From Lactifluus volemus (taxonomy: Eukaryota > Basidiomycota > Agaricomycetes > Russulales > Russulaceae): DNA of 64,000 nucleotides. Below the pieces are notes generated by a model. That model searched no databases. It worked only from the letters and a program-made list of their open reading frames with translations, and was not told where the DNA came from. The DNA is taken from the NCBI GenBank assembly GCA_022376515.1, contig WTXI01000051.1:1-64000 (forward strand), read 5' to 3'. Positions 1 to 11,834 of the stretch are shown in pieces. The first letter of the stretch is position 1, and each line of letters begins with the position of its first letter. A program made the translations under genes and the position numbers.

Positions 1-3000
1 ACGAAGGACGAAAGCATGCAAGACGAGTTTAGCCAACAATGGGCGCAGCGAGAAGGAAAGGGGCAAAGCAAAGTAGTGGTCCCAGAGCAGTTCCAGAAGT
101 ACGCCAAAGTCTTCTCTGAAGAAGAAGCAAAACGTTTCCCCCCTTCACGACCAGAGGACCTTGTTATCACACTGTTGCCGGATGCCCCAAAGACCATCAA
201 TTGTAAAACGTATAAATTAACGGCGGAAGAAACCAAGTCCATGCGAACATTCCTCACCGAGCAACAGGCCAAAGGATACATCACGAGGTCGAAGTCGGCA
301 TGGTCCAGCCCCTTCTTCTACATCAAAAAGCAGGATGGGAAGCTCAGGCCAGTCTATGACTACAGAAAGTGAACGAATGGACGGTGAAGGATGTGTACCT
401 CTTCCCTGCATCGACACTATCTTAGACCAGATGGGAGACGCTAAGCTCATGTCTAAATTCGACGTTAGAGATGGGTATTACAACATCCGAATCCACCCCG
501 ATAGCCAGTGGATCACGGCGGTCAAGACAGACAAAGGCCTATTCGAGGCAAAGGTCATGCCCTTTGGACTATGCAATGCGCCAGCCGCCTTCCAACGGAT
601 GGCAGATCGCATCTTCGCCGATCTAAAAAAGAAATATCCTCGTTGGGTTCACTGGTACCTGGACGACTTTCTCATCGTAACCCCTGACGACCCGGAACTG
701 CATGATCAGATCACCAAAGAGTACCTGGAGATCCTGGAAAAGGAGTCGCTCTTCCTGAAACCAGAAAAATGTCAGTTCGCCAGGAAGGAGATAGAGTTTC
801 TGGGATATGTCATCGATCAGGGCACCATCCGCATCGATCCAAGTAAGAAGCATGGCTTGGCGGACTGGCCGCGACAACTGAAATCAGTACGGGAGGTCCG
901 CAGCACGCTTGGGGTCTTGGGCTACCAACGGCAGTTCATTCCAGGATTCGCGAATGTGGCTAGGCCCCTAACCAACCTATTAAAGAAAACAACCAAGTTC
1001 GAATGGACCGAGGAATGTACGAATGCAGTGGATCAACTCGTCAAGGCAGTCACTAGCGATCCGGTGTTACAGCGGCCTAATTTAGCCGAACCATTCGTGC
1101 TAGAAGTCGACGCTTCGCAATACGCTAGTGGGGCTATCCTTCATCAACCCGACAAAAGTCAGAAGTTGCGCCCAGTGGGCTACTACTCGCGAACGTTCAA
1201 CCAAGCCGAGAGAAACTATGATATTCATGATCGGGAACTATTGGCAATGATCCGAGGATTGGAACATTGGCGACACCTCCTGCTAAGCTCCCCACACGTG
1301 ATTACGGTTGTCAGTGATCACGCAAACCTCCAGTACTACCGGGAGGCCCACAAAATTAACAGACGAGTGGCGCGTTACATCCCAAAGATGGCGGAGTACA
1401 ACATGAGGATCGTACACCGGCCTGGAAAAACTAACAAGGCTGACCCACTGTCACGACGACCAGGGTGTGATCAGGGAGAGAACGATCACGAAAATGTGCT
1501 GGTCCTGCCCCCGAAACTTTTTGTACGTCTCTTCACCGAGGAACAATCGCTGGAGCAGGAAGTGGAACGATCCCAAGAACGGCACCAACAACAGCTGGAA
1601 GAATGGACGAAGACGGAAGGAGTGCAGAAGCACCAAACACGCTTTGGAACCAAGTGGTACCACCACGATCGGCTGGCGGTTCCAGAAGACCCCACGGTGC
1701 ACCGAAGCATCCTGCAGATGTACCACGACCATAAGATGGCAGGGCACCCAGGGATCATGAGAACTTGGTCCACGATCGCCAAAGACTACTGGTGGCCCAC
1801 AATGAGAACGTTCATCACCAAGTACGTGCAAGGGTGCGCAACTTGCCAAAGCACCAAGAGCGGCACGACCAGACCTAAAGTCCCCTTGGTGCCCATACCC
1901 CCGAAACAGAGCTACGCCCCGTATGCGACGGTTGCCTTAGACCTGATCACAGACCTCCCAGAGTCGCAAGGCTACGATAGCATTCTGACCATCACCGACC
2001 ACGATTGTAGCAAGGCCGCGATCTTTATCCCCTGCAACAAAACCATCGACGGTGAAGGGGTTGCGAGGTGCTACGCCAAAGAGGTGTTCCCCCATTACGG
2101 CCCTCCGAAGCGGGTGATCTCGGATCGCGACCCGCGCTTCGCGTCAAAATGGACAAGAGAACTGTGTAGACAATTGGGGATTGACCAGAACATCAGTACG
2201 GCATACCACCCCCAGACAGATGGCCAATCGGAACGAACGAACCAATGGCTGGAACAATACCTGCGCGTCTATGGCAATTTCCAACAGAACGATTGGGTCA
2301 GCTGGTTGCCTCTAGCCCAATTCGTACACAACTCGTGGATCAATGAAACAACAAAACAAACCCCGTTTGACTTGCTCATGGGACACACGCCCACGGTGTG
2401 GCAAACGGATAAGGAAGGGAAGATGCCAGCGGTAGAACGGCGCAAAGATTATCTGATGGAGAAACGTAACCAAGCGCGCCAAGCAATCCAAAGGGCGCAA
2501 GATCTCCTTCAGAAGCGGAACGTGCGGAAGAAAGGCAGACGAGCGTATGAACCTTTCAAGGAGGGAGACCAAGTATGGCTAGACGGGAAGAATCTCAAAA
2601 CGTCACACCCCTTTGCCAAACTAGCCCCAAAACGATACGGTCCCTTCCCTGTAATCCAGGTGATCAATCCGGTGGTATTCAAGCTGAAACTCCCGGATCA
2701 GTGGCGTCAGAAACGTGTCCACCCCGTCTTCCATGCGTCGCTCTTATCGCCATATAAGGAGACGGAGGAAAATGGGCAAGCTTTTACAGAACCAGCGCCG
2801 GACGTAATAGAAGGGGAAGAAGAATATGAAGTTGAACAAGTGTTGGACTCAAGACGAAAAGGACGTGGCAAGGGGCGCCTTGAGTATTTCCTGAAGTGGG
2901 AAGGGTACCCCCATGCTCATAACACCTGGGAACCAGCTGATCAAGTGCACGCGGACGAGTTGGTGGAAGAATTCCACAAACAGAACCCAACAAAAGCTAG

Positions 3001-4222
3001 AAAAATTATAATAAGACGCGGAAGGATGGGTAAGGGACAATGCAGCTTCGCTCCCTCTTCCAAGAGCCCAACGAACCCCCTTTCCTTGTCCCCCATTTCC
3101 GCGAGTTCTTCCTCCGACGACAGATCCACATCACCTACGCCCATCATAGCGAACACAAATACTACTGTCGGGAGGCCATCTGCACTTCCCATTACTAACT
3201 CCCCTGTCACCTCGCTCCCTTACACTTGGGAGGAAATCCAATCTGCGAACCTCGACCTTTCCCTTCCACAAATCTTCAAAGCTTCCCGGGCGGATGCTGA
3301 CTTCTTTGATCCCAAACGAGAACATCGCACTTCCCCTGGCTCCTTCATCGTTGACTACTGTCAAGTCCGTCTCGTGTGTTTGGGGATCCCGTATGACTGG
3401 CCAGTGGGGCACGAAAGCAACTACGAGTGGCCTTACAATCCCTATAAGTACTACGAAGATACCTGACAGTGTCTTCACTGCCTTTTCGACTTCAAGTGGA
3501 GAAGAGACCACCCCGGAGCTCAGAAACGCACCCGCATCTTTACTGACGGCCGTAGCACCATGGTTGCCCAGAGGCTGGGTGACTTCGCTAGACCAGAAAC
3601 CCCTGAAGAAGAATGGTTTGAGGAAGACGACGAAGGCAGGCTACAGATCAACCTCCTTCGTGCTCCCACAAACCCCGCTGTCGTGGCGGCGCAGACAGAT
3701 GGTTGGGTCCCGGATCCGCCCCCTCAGACCCGCAGCATCGGCACCCAGATGACCCCAGTTAGCACGCAGGACGAAGCCATTCAAGCGTTCCCCACCTATG
3801 GAACCACCGAATACTGGCTCGACCAGAGGGACGGTAATCCCGGGGGTCCTCAGCAGAGAAATCGGGATATGGAACCACGAGCGCGCCTTACTCTTCACAC
3901 ACACGGACTTGATTGCTTGGGACTCGATTCCGGAGGTCTTCAGAGATTCGATTTTCCAAATGACTCTACACCGCGTAGAGAACTGAAACATTGCCGCTTC
4001 TACGACAGAATGATGACCCACAACAGCGACGGCTGTCCCTTTCCTCACTTCTCCTGCATGCCAGGGCTTGGAGTGTGCCGCGTCCCTGAAAACCACATAT
4101 GGCATGGTGGGGGATGTCTTTTGGATGGCACCGCAGACGAGATCAAGAAGAAGCGCAAGCAGATGGTAGTACTAGACACTTGTGTCGCCGGCCCGTCCCA
4201 GTCACGACGTAAAACTGACTAA
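1..4222 (+). pseudogene. pol polyprotein of chromovirus copy A (RT, RNase H, integrase, chromodomain, C-terminal extension), broken
   Basis: The order is end of protease linker, reverse transcriptase (active-site YLDD near 655), RNase H (near 1080-1400), integrase with an HHCC finger (HDHK...CATC near 1710-1850) and DDE core (ALDLITDL, ISDRDPRF, QTDGQSERTNQ), then a chromodomain (about 2820-2990) and a long extension to 4222. Two lesions are visible against copy B. One base is lost near 366 (AAAG against AAAAG in B), shifting frame inside the RT, and CGA has become TGA at 3464-3466. Downstream of that stop the same frame stays open to 4222. The extension is acidic in its middle (EEEWFEEDDEG) and Cys/His-rich near its end. 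Copy A cannot make a full Pol. Confidence 0.9.
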
Positions 4223-4297
4223 GGTGGCAGGTGGGACTGCCTTCTAGAGAGGGGGTATTGTTACGGAATGCAGGACACGTTGGACCTTATGCTTCCC

Positions 4298-4480
4298 TAG
4301 TGTTGCGGGGCTCGACGAGCCGGAGCTAGCCGAAGCCGAGCCCCCTTTAGCCATGGCATCGGCTTGCCAAATTTAGCCGAGCCACCTTAGCCGGAACCTT
4401 TAGCTAAGGCTAAGCCGCTTAGCCTTAGCTAATGGTTCCGGCTTACGGAGGGGAGCCCTCGGCTTGGAGCTCATCACACT
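4298..4480. repeat. left terminal and subterminal repeats of the hAT element
   Basis: The terminal inverted repeat TAGTGTTGCGG is followed by at least eight copies of TAGCC(G) or its complement CGGCTA in about 150 bp, several of them back to back and able to form hairpins. There is no coding sequence. The matching right end is at about 11880-12051. Confidence 0.8.
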
Positions 4481-4839
4481 CATTTCCAAAGTACCCGTGA
4501 ATCTGTGATACGTGGCATGGTGGTGACGCCACCCCTTCAATGTCCAACAAACTCTAACCTAAGTGCCACGGGCCCACGGCCCACAGGCCACAAGAACAGT
4601 AACAACAAGCCAAACACGTTGCACGTCACATGCAACGTGTCTACACAGCGCTACAAGCCTACAGCGAAAGGAACAACTAAAATATCGTGGTACAAGTCAC
4701 AAACATGCCGATGACGGCCTATCACCCACTCAACATTGAATGATCATCTCGCGGCCCTTTGAACGACGAACGTAAACTGCACATTCTTGTTTGTCAGCCT
4801 CGGGGGTCGGGGACTCGGGGTCGGGACAAACAAAAGTAC
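4481..4839. other. non-coding stretch between hAT left end and CK1-like gene
   Basis: I see no conserved gene here. Only a short, unconvincing open frame of 69 codons lies on the + strand. It presumably holds the 3' flank and terminator of the CK1-like gene, which ends at 4840. Confidence 0.5.
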
Positions 4840-6025
4840 TTACATTCGGTCGCTGGATGGTGAGGAGGATTTGCCGAATGAAGCAAAATGAACGGAATCA
4901 GGAGCTGAGCTGCTCAAGCATTGCGTGAGGAGTGTGTGGAGGTAGCTGTACTGTGGCTTCTGGTCGAAGTTGAGCGATCGAATGTACTGCGCAAAAGTGT
5001 GGAAGGGTGCAGGTAGGCCGAGGCAAAGAGTTTCGGCCGAGGCAATCTTCTTCTTGAGAACAGCTGCTCCACGTTTCCCAACAGAGTCTCCCACAAGGTC
5101 GTCTTGCCAAGGTAAGCGACCACGATATAAATAGATAATAGTATACACGAGTGCTTCAAGATCGTCGCGGCGTGATTGCGTCTGTCCTAGATGGCTGCTA
5201 ATTGATGTAAAGGCGATGGTGCCTACAGTCTTCAGTCCAGACATCTGCGGAAGGTGCTGACGAGTCAAGGGATTGCGAAAGAGTTGGGCCAAGCCAAAGT
5301 CGATTAGAAACACCTGGCTGCCTTTTTCACCCATGCCCGTCATGAAGCTCGACGGTTTAACGTCGCGGTGGATGTAACTTTGTTCGTGTAGCGATTCAAG
5401 ACGTGAAAGCTGTCGAAAGGGATAAGAATTAAACATTTTGAGAAACAGAGAAAATTTACCATTTGATCGGCGAAGGAGAACACCAAGTTGTCGTCGTGGG
5501 ACTTGCATATTGCCTCTTCCAACGTAAGATCGAGGCGCTCAAGAACCATCACGTTGTAGGGGACCTCTGTGCCATACCAATGCATGGCAGGGAAGCCGGG
5601 CACATTTGAAAGGGCCTTGTAAACAGCATGCTCGTTACTGAGACGGGAGTTTCGTGCTTTGACAGGCTCAAGCTTTAGTGCAACATCCAGCCTAGTTTTG
5701 ATGTCCCGTCCTAAGTATACATGTCCTAGAGGATTGAGCAAAATCGAAAGGTGAGACGGAAACAGAACAACTTACCATGGGTTCCAGAGCCCAGTAACTT
5801 TCCCAGCCTATATCGTCCACGTACGCGAACTACGCTAGGCTGAAGGACGCTGCTGAGTTTGCTTGAATCTGACATGGGGTATGGTATTGTATACACGAGT
5901 TGTGTTGGGTTGATGTTGACCTTCATGATGAAGTTAGAACTCCGAGCTCCGACTCTCCGCATGTGATCGCACGTGCCATTTTGCAAATCGAGTGACGGGG
6001 GATCAGACAATGTTTCAGGGCGCAT
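4840..6025 (-). CDS. CK1-like protein kinase carried by the hAT element (3 exons, 361 aa)
   Basis: Predicted exons are complement(4840-5409, 5460-5725, 5776-6025), 1086 nt in frame, with GT-AG introns of 49-50 nt. The protein has the casein-kinase-1 layout: a glycine loop ending GSGTHG (about residue 83), the ATP-anchoring lysine in VALKLEP (about 100), the catalytic loop HRDVKPSSF (about 186), DFGLAQ, and the CK1 signature SRRDDLEAL followed by LPWQ. The usual metal-binding Asn of HRDxKPxN is Ser here, so activity may be altered. The upstream Met was chosen because it gives the longest frame; an internal Met near 5875 is an alternative. It lies downstream of the transposase on the same strand. 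The substrate cannot be inferred. Confidence 0.82.
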
Positions 6026-6113
6026 GAAGTATGAAAGTACGAAATCTGGGATGGTATCACGTTAAACTAGCAGTAAAGGTCCTTATCCCTAAGTGTCGTA
6101 GACTCAGTCACGG

Positions 6114-9100
6114 TTAGTCTAAATTCATAGCATCACCAAGTAGTTCATCCCTCGCGGTTTCGGCGTCCCCGCCCAACAAAGACTCGAGCGTAATCTCTGG
6201 TTCTTGCTTGCTCTCTCCCAGCATTTCACTCTCCTCCGTCTTCCAACCAACCATGAACTCGAGACGCTGCTTCTTTAGCAGGAATTTTAGCATCTGCAAC
6301 GCCTCCATGAGGGCTGGGGTGATCCGGTTTCGCTTCTTGGTATCGGTATCCCCAGCTGACGAAAAAACTCGTTCGCTTGGAACAGAAGATGCTTGAATGG
6401 GGAGGTAGTCCATGGCTATAGCAAAGAGAGTAGGGAATTCAGACTTGTGGGCCTTAGCGGTAAGCATGAGTTGTAAATTTGAAAATTAAGCAATAACATT
6501 TACGTACCTCCCAGAATGTCAGGATATTGGTGTTTTCCGTGGTCAAGGGACTCGAAGTGTACTTTGTGAATTCGTCTTCGACGCTCCACGTCGATGCCGG
6601 GCCATCAGATCTGGGGTGTATGGGATGATCGTGGAGTTGGAAGCGTGTCGACGTCATCGCGTACGATGGAAGCTTGGGGGGTTGGGCGGATTCCACAATT
6701 GACGGCTTCTTGGCGCGATACTCACGCATCTACGATAAATAGTGAATGTCAGAGTGCAGCTAGAGCCTGCAGGTAAATATTACCAGATCGAACATGACTT
6801 TTCTAGCCAGATCTATATATTTTTTCTCCCACTCGCGCTGGATCCACGAGAAGCGTGTGGCAGGATCGAGAACTATGAAGCGATTCAGCAACTGTCCCGA
6901 CCCCGGTAAATCAGGGAACCTACCCAAGGTGATGATGTACGCATGAGTGTCGTCCATCCGCTTGTAATATTTCCGCGCCCAGAACAAACCAATATCTGTC
7001 CAGTGCTTTACTTCTGAGTATGTAGCACCGAGTTTTTCCCACGTAGTCATGAGAAGTTCGAAACTGGCGATGGCACCACACAAGACTGGCGTCGATTCAG
7101 ACGACATAGTTTGCAAAACTATATGCGCAGCCTGTAAAGATTGACCAATGATCATCAACGTGACACGAAAAGAGTATTTGGGAACATACCTCTAGAACAC
7201 ATTCTATGTGCTCTAGGTGGTCCCACTCAGTAGCGCTTAGCTTCATAGATTCGATCGACGGATTATTCGCGAAGTACGTATCTACAGCCTGAATACCTAG
7301 GGTCAGTGCCGACAGTTTCGTTCGAAGTTCGAACGCGTGTACTCACCTTCCTCAGGAAACGAAAACGCCGGATCATCAGGTAGACAGAATCCCATCGAGT
7401 CTTGACATGCAGCTTGAGTTCTAGTGGCCGTCCCATCTTTGTCTCGGGAGAATTCAACTCGGGATGATTTTTTTCTAACTTGGGGTTATCGTCGATGCAA
7501 AGCTTGACACTACGCGCAAACGATTCCCTTCTGGAGTACGATGACCGTATGTAGCGGATAAAGTCTGCAACACGTTTGATAGGATCGTCCTGCAGAGGGT
7601 CAAACTCATCGTCTTGAGTACTTGCGGCGATGATGTGGCCAGTGCAGATGTTAACAATGTGTGGGAAACACATGATGCGATGATTGCGATGATCGAATGC
7701 AACGTCACGCTCGACGCGTAATAATTCTTGCAGCTCTTCCATGGCGGTCCCATTATTTGCGGCGTTGTCAAGAGTGAAATGACCGATCTAGTCATTTAAG
7801 TAAAGCTCTCGGTTTAATATACGGTCACATACCTTGAGCGGGTCAATCTGAGCACGATCGATAAGAGATAGGATGGCATGAGCGATATTTTTACCCGTAT
7901 GTGCATCAGGAAGGTGGTGAAAGCCGATTAGAGCAGCTTTCAAAACAAGAATATTGTTCTCCCGAGAAATCCAGTGCGATGTTAGAGCGAGATATGGCGT
8001 CAAGTCTGCACTTGACCAGATATCGGCGGTGAAACTTATCCGACCGCACGACCTCTATTTGGAGTAATGGGTCAGTGCTCCTGTCATCAAAGGAAATGAC
8101 TAACAGCGAGTTCATTACGCAAATTCTTGAACGCATTTGCCCATTCAATAGTAATTCGTTCGCGCATTTTGTCGCGATGTGGGATGGTGCTAAGTTCAGG
8201 TCGCAGAACATAGCAAATATCACGAAATTCGAGGCAATCGACAACGCGAAATGACTAAGTTTGAGATATAAGCTACTAACGGAAGTGAGACAGGACAACG
8301 CTCACCTGGTCATCTGCAACGATCCAGCGAGCAAGGTATCGGATGAATACGTCCGGAGTATAGGCCGGAAGCTGGCGCCCAGGTGAGTCTTTCTTGACGC
8401 CTCCCTTGTCCTGGTGCTCGAGAGACTTGAAGATAGGCCATTTGTACTTCTCGCGAGCTTCACAATACATGACGTTATGTTTGTTGTCCAGGTGTCTCCG
8501 AAGGTTAGTATTACCCGTGTTCGGGCCATAGGAAGATGCCTTTTCTTCACTAAGGCCCTCCAGCCTGTTCAAGTTGTTCTGTCAAATCACACCAATGACA
8601 AAGGACGCGTTACTTACAAACAAGCATTGCATCGCCTCATCGTCTCACCTTCATCGTTAACAAATTCAGTGAAAAAGAATGCCATATCCGTATCAGTATT
8701 TGGAAGCTCAGAGTTGGTGTCGACGGTATCCGTGCAAAGTGTGTTAGATTGAGAAAGAAGTCCGTTTGAATGATCAAGTGTTGGTTGAGCTGGGGGACCG
8801 TCGGACTCGCTATCGCTATCGTTGTCAGGTAACTGGATTTCTTCACGATCGTCATCTGCAACAGGCTTAGTACTCACGATTGTCAGAGCTAGAACCCTCA
8901 ATGTAGGAGCGTAAGAAACTCACCATTACACGAGGACGCCGGCCCCTGCAAGTAGGCTTGGACGGACGAGTGGCTCGGGGCACAGCAGGCTCATGCTCAC
9001 GAAAGCCTTCCTGAGGGACATTATCGACAACTTGGGTCTTCGTAGTGGTAGACTGGACGACGACGGCGATGATGATGACGACGATGTAGTCAGCGGCTCA

Positions 9101-9266
9101 GAGCTAGAACCTTCAGTGTATGGATGGTACACACGTACACGAGAATAAGCACGCCGAGTTGATGGACGAGAGGGCACTTGAGCTGCAGGAGATGAACCTT
9201 CCGGTAGGTCTGAGGGGATATCATTGACGACTTTGGCCTTCGAGGCCCTGGGGACACGGGGAGGCA
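6114..9266 (-). CDS. hAT transposase with BED-type zinc finger (many exons)
   Basis: Read right to left, a Ser-rich, basic N-terminus starts at ATG 9266 and ends in an AT-hook-like GRRPRV near 8940. A BED finger follows (CNAC near 8620; NLRRHLDNKH near 8500). Then comes the catalytic core with SFTADIWSS near 8020 and FTLDNAANNGTA near 7760. A C-terminal hAT dimerisation domain (SVPSERVFSSAG, then RNRITPALMEAL) sits at about 6240-6420, and the stop is at 6114-6116. About ten exons are joined by short GT-AG introns; I confirmed the last junction (TFWE to AHKSEF) and several core frames but not every border. No disabling mutation was noticed, so it may be functional. It lies between two kinase genes on the same strand. 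Confidence 0.85.
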
Positions 9267-9571
9267 TGAGGTGTCCGAGGTGAGGAAGGGAAGAAATGCA
9301 GTCACTATATATCAGTGAGGGGTCACTGAAGGCGCTGAGGTCGTTGAACGTTGAATGTTGAACGTTGAACGTTGAACCTTCAGGCAGCACGCGGTCGTTT
9401 ACAAAAGATGGAATTCATGTAAATAGAGTTCAACATTTAGTACGGGTGTAGACGTAAAGCCCGAGCCCGAACTATTCGGACGTTGTACACTACCCTGAAG
9501 CGTAAGATAGAAACATGGCATACACCATGGTCCAAGACATAAGAGTACACATACAAATGATGAAATCCGAG

Positions 9572-11834
9572 TCATATCGATTCAAAAGGACTCAATTTGA
9601 TGTTGGCTCGCTTCCGCGATGACGCTTCACCTTCCGGAGCAGCATCCCGACATCTCTTGGAACTCGAAAGTAAATCATACCGCTCTGCTTGCGAGAGGAT
9701 AACCGCCTGCTTTTCGGCGGAGTCCCCGGGCGGCCAATCCAGGGCTTCGATGGACCTCTTAAAACAATCGATGATGGCATCGTAGTTCTCGAGGCTTTTC
9801 ATGCCCGTTTCATGCTCAGTGTGACGTTCGAGACGCTTCTTAAACTTCTCGGGATTCTCGTTGTGGCCCATCACGGGCTGGGGCTGTTTGTAATGACGGT
9901 GAGAAAGCAAAGACCTCAGCTCGATCAACAGACCGGTGAGAGGTGGGTTATTGACAAATCTGGGCAAGTCCGAGTCGAAATCACCGCGCATGAAGCGGGA
10001 CTTGGTGGATCCTCCGGAATCTCCATAAACAGGTGGATCAAATATAGTGCCAAGCTCGGACGATCGTTTCGTTATGTCCCAGTCGGATTTGACGTAGTTG
10101 ATAGCCATCCATAGCAGGACGAAGAAAGTGGACTCGATGTCATGGACAAATGTTTGATGAATTGTGGGGTCCTCGACAATGTCCGCTGCCATAAACCGCC
10201 ATGTACCCTGCCAACTATCGTCAAGAAACACACATTGGGAAATTGTGGTAACGTACTGTACGGGTGAACTGGCGAGCACCTCCAGGTGATGAATCACTCG
10301 AATCAACTCTTTTGCAGAGGTCCCAGTCGATGAGAAGTCCACCTTTGTTCGGAGTCAATAGTATATTATTCGAGCTAATGTCACGATGAAGGATGTAACA
10401 TCTCTGAAAAGCGGCTTCATGAGCTAGAAAATGGTCAGTTGGTAGTCATAACAGATAGGGGGGGTCAGATACGCACCTTGCAAAGCTGCAAAAATGCCCT
10501 GTACCAGGTCTTTACTGGTTTTGAAGGTTTCCAACGATTCACCGATATCATTCAAGATTAATCGATGATGAGTATGACGAGTGAATGCGTTTTCAACTTG
10601 AAACTTAGACCGCGGTACCCACTCCGCATTGACATATTGGTGGGTGTGCGTGGTATGACCGTTCACGTCACCGAAGGCTGAGCAGTGAGGGATATTGGGT
10701 ATATTCGCTCGATTCAGTTCCACGTAGATATCACCTTCCTTCAGCATTCCCTCGAGGTCGACCCTCCACGAATCCTTGAAGAAGACGATGCGGCCATATT
10801 CGATGTCGTAAGCGATTGAGGTGCGGGTCGCACGACCAAAAGGCATGTGAGGCCGGGCTACGGGCGGTGTGATAACGTAGTAGCCAAGGCGTGGTGGCAC
10901 GACTACTCGAGGGACGGCGACGACAAGGAGTTCCTGATTCTTGAATTTGTCGTCAGCGAGGCAAGCTTTCTCAGTCTCGTCTACTGAGGCTCTGCGAACG
11001 GTGTCGTCATGTCCTCGCGTCGCTCTGTCCGCTTGATCATAACGGGTGAAAAAGTCCAATAGCGCGGAATCTTCTGCATAATAGATTGGCCCGGTGACAA
11101 TTGCACCACTCCGATCCCATCGTATGAGCCGTGCATAAGTCTTCATAATGAGGACACTGAAAACGTGCATGCGATACTGAGAGTCTAGTTGCAAAGCCGC
11201 GTATGTAGCAATCTGACCGGCTGTTTTGAGTCCCTTTGCATTTTCACGCATGAGCGGATTAGAATGTGATTGAAGCCTTGGATTAGGGAGAAAGGGATCA
11301 TCCACTTGGTTGTGCTTGAATTCGATAAAGATATCGCTGAGGTGAGAATCAACTGTGATGACTTTATGGTGTTCTTTGGCGTAAACAGTGCAGTCGGGTG
11401 AGAAGGAAACGTTGTACTTGGTAACGGCTATGTCACTTTTGTTTGCTGTATCACGGATCCAGAGCCTTTTGACGTGTTGCTGAACAGCTGCAACCTAATG
11501 GTTTCCCTTCAGTGTTCTATACCTAAAGCTCAGAGAGCACTCGATAACTTACAAATATTGGGTACATCTGAGCCTCATCCGCCGTGTTGCCTAGTTCATC
11601 AAATATACCCGATACAGAACTCGAAGGTTCCGAACTCGGAAGGAAAGTGGAGAGAAACTCTGTAGGAGGCATGGGACCAAGGAAGAAAGGAGCTATTTCT
11701 GCTGATAATGCTTGAAAGATCTTGTCTCGTGTGAGATGTTCTTTGTTGAGGCATCCAGTAGTCGAACTGCGAGTGTGTATTGGAGTGCCAGGAGCAAGCA
11801 GCGAATTGGCTGAGCGAGGAGGTGTGATGCTCAT
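9572..11834 (-). CDS. FunK1-type fungal protein kinase carried by the hAT element (4 exons, 700 aa)
   Basis: Exons are complement(9572-10207, 10257-10423, 10477-11494, 11553-11834), 2103 nt in frame. A long N-terminal region precedes the kinase core. That core has HRDISSNNIL (about residue 446), the activation-loop start IDWDL, then GTWRFMAADI and HDIESTFFVLLW, all typical of the FunK1 family expanded in multicellular basidiomycetes. The C-terminus is basic (KRCRDAAPEGEASSRKRA). ATG 11834 was preferred over one at 11942 because the extra codons run into the element's subterminal repeats. It lies upstream of the transposase, on the same strand and inside the hAT borders. The frame is complete with no lesions seen. 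Its signalling role and substrate are unknown. Confidence 0.82.

Noticed and set aside
335..372. Short ATG near 335 as the start of a separate RT gene
   Set aside because: It arises only from the 1-bp loss near 366. Comparison with 26735-26790 shows RT should run straight through.
3464..3466. TGA in copy A pol as a programmed readthrough site
   Set aside because: Copy B has CGA at the same place, and similar CGA-to-TGA changes occur elsewhere, so an ordinary point mutation is simpler.
9300..9385. GTTGAACGTTGAATGTTGAACGTTGAAC run as a regulatory array
   Set aside because: It is a short tandem repeat of four or five 9-10-bp units upstream of the transposase start. It could matter, but nothing beyond repetition supports a function.
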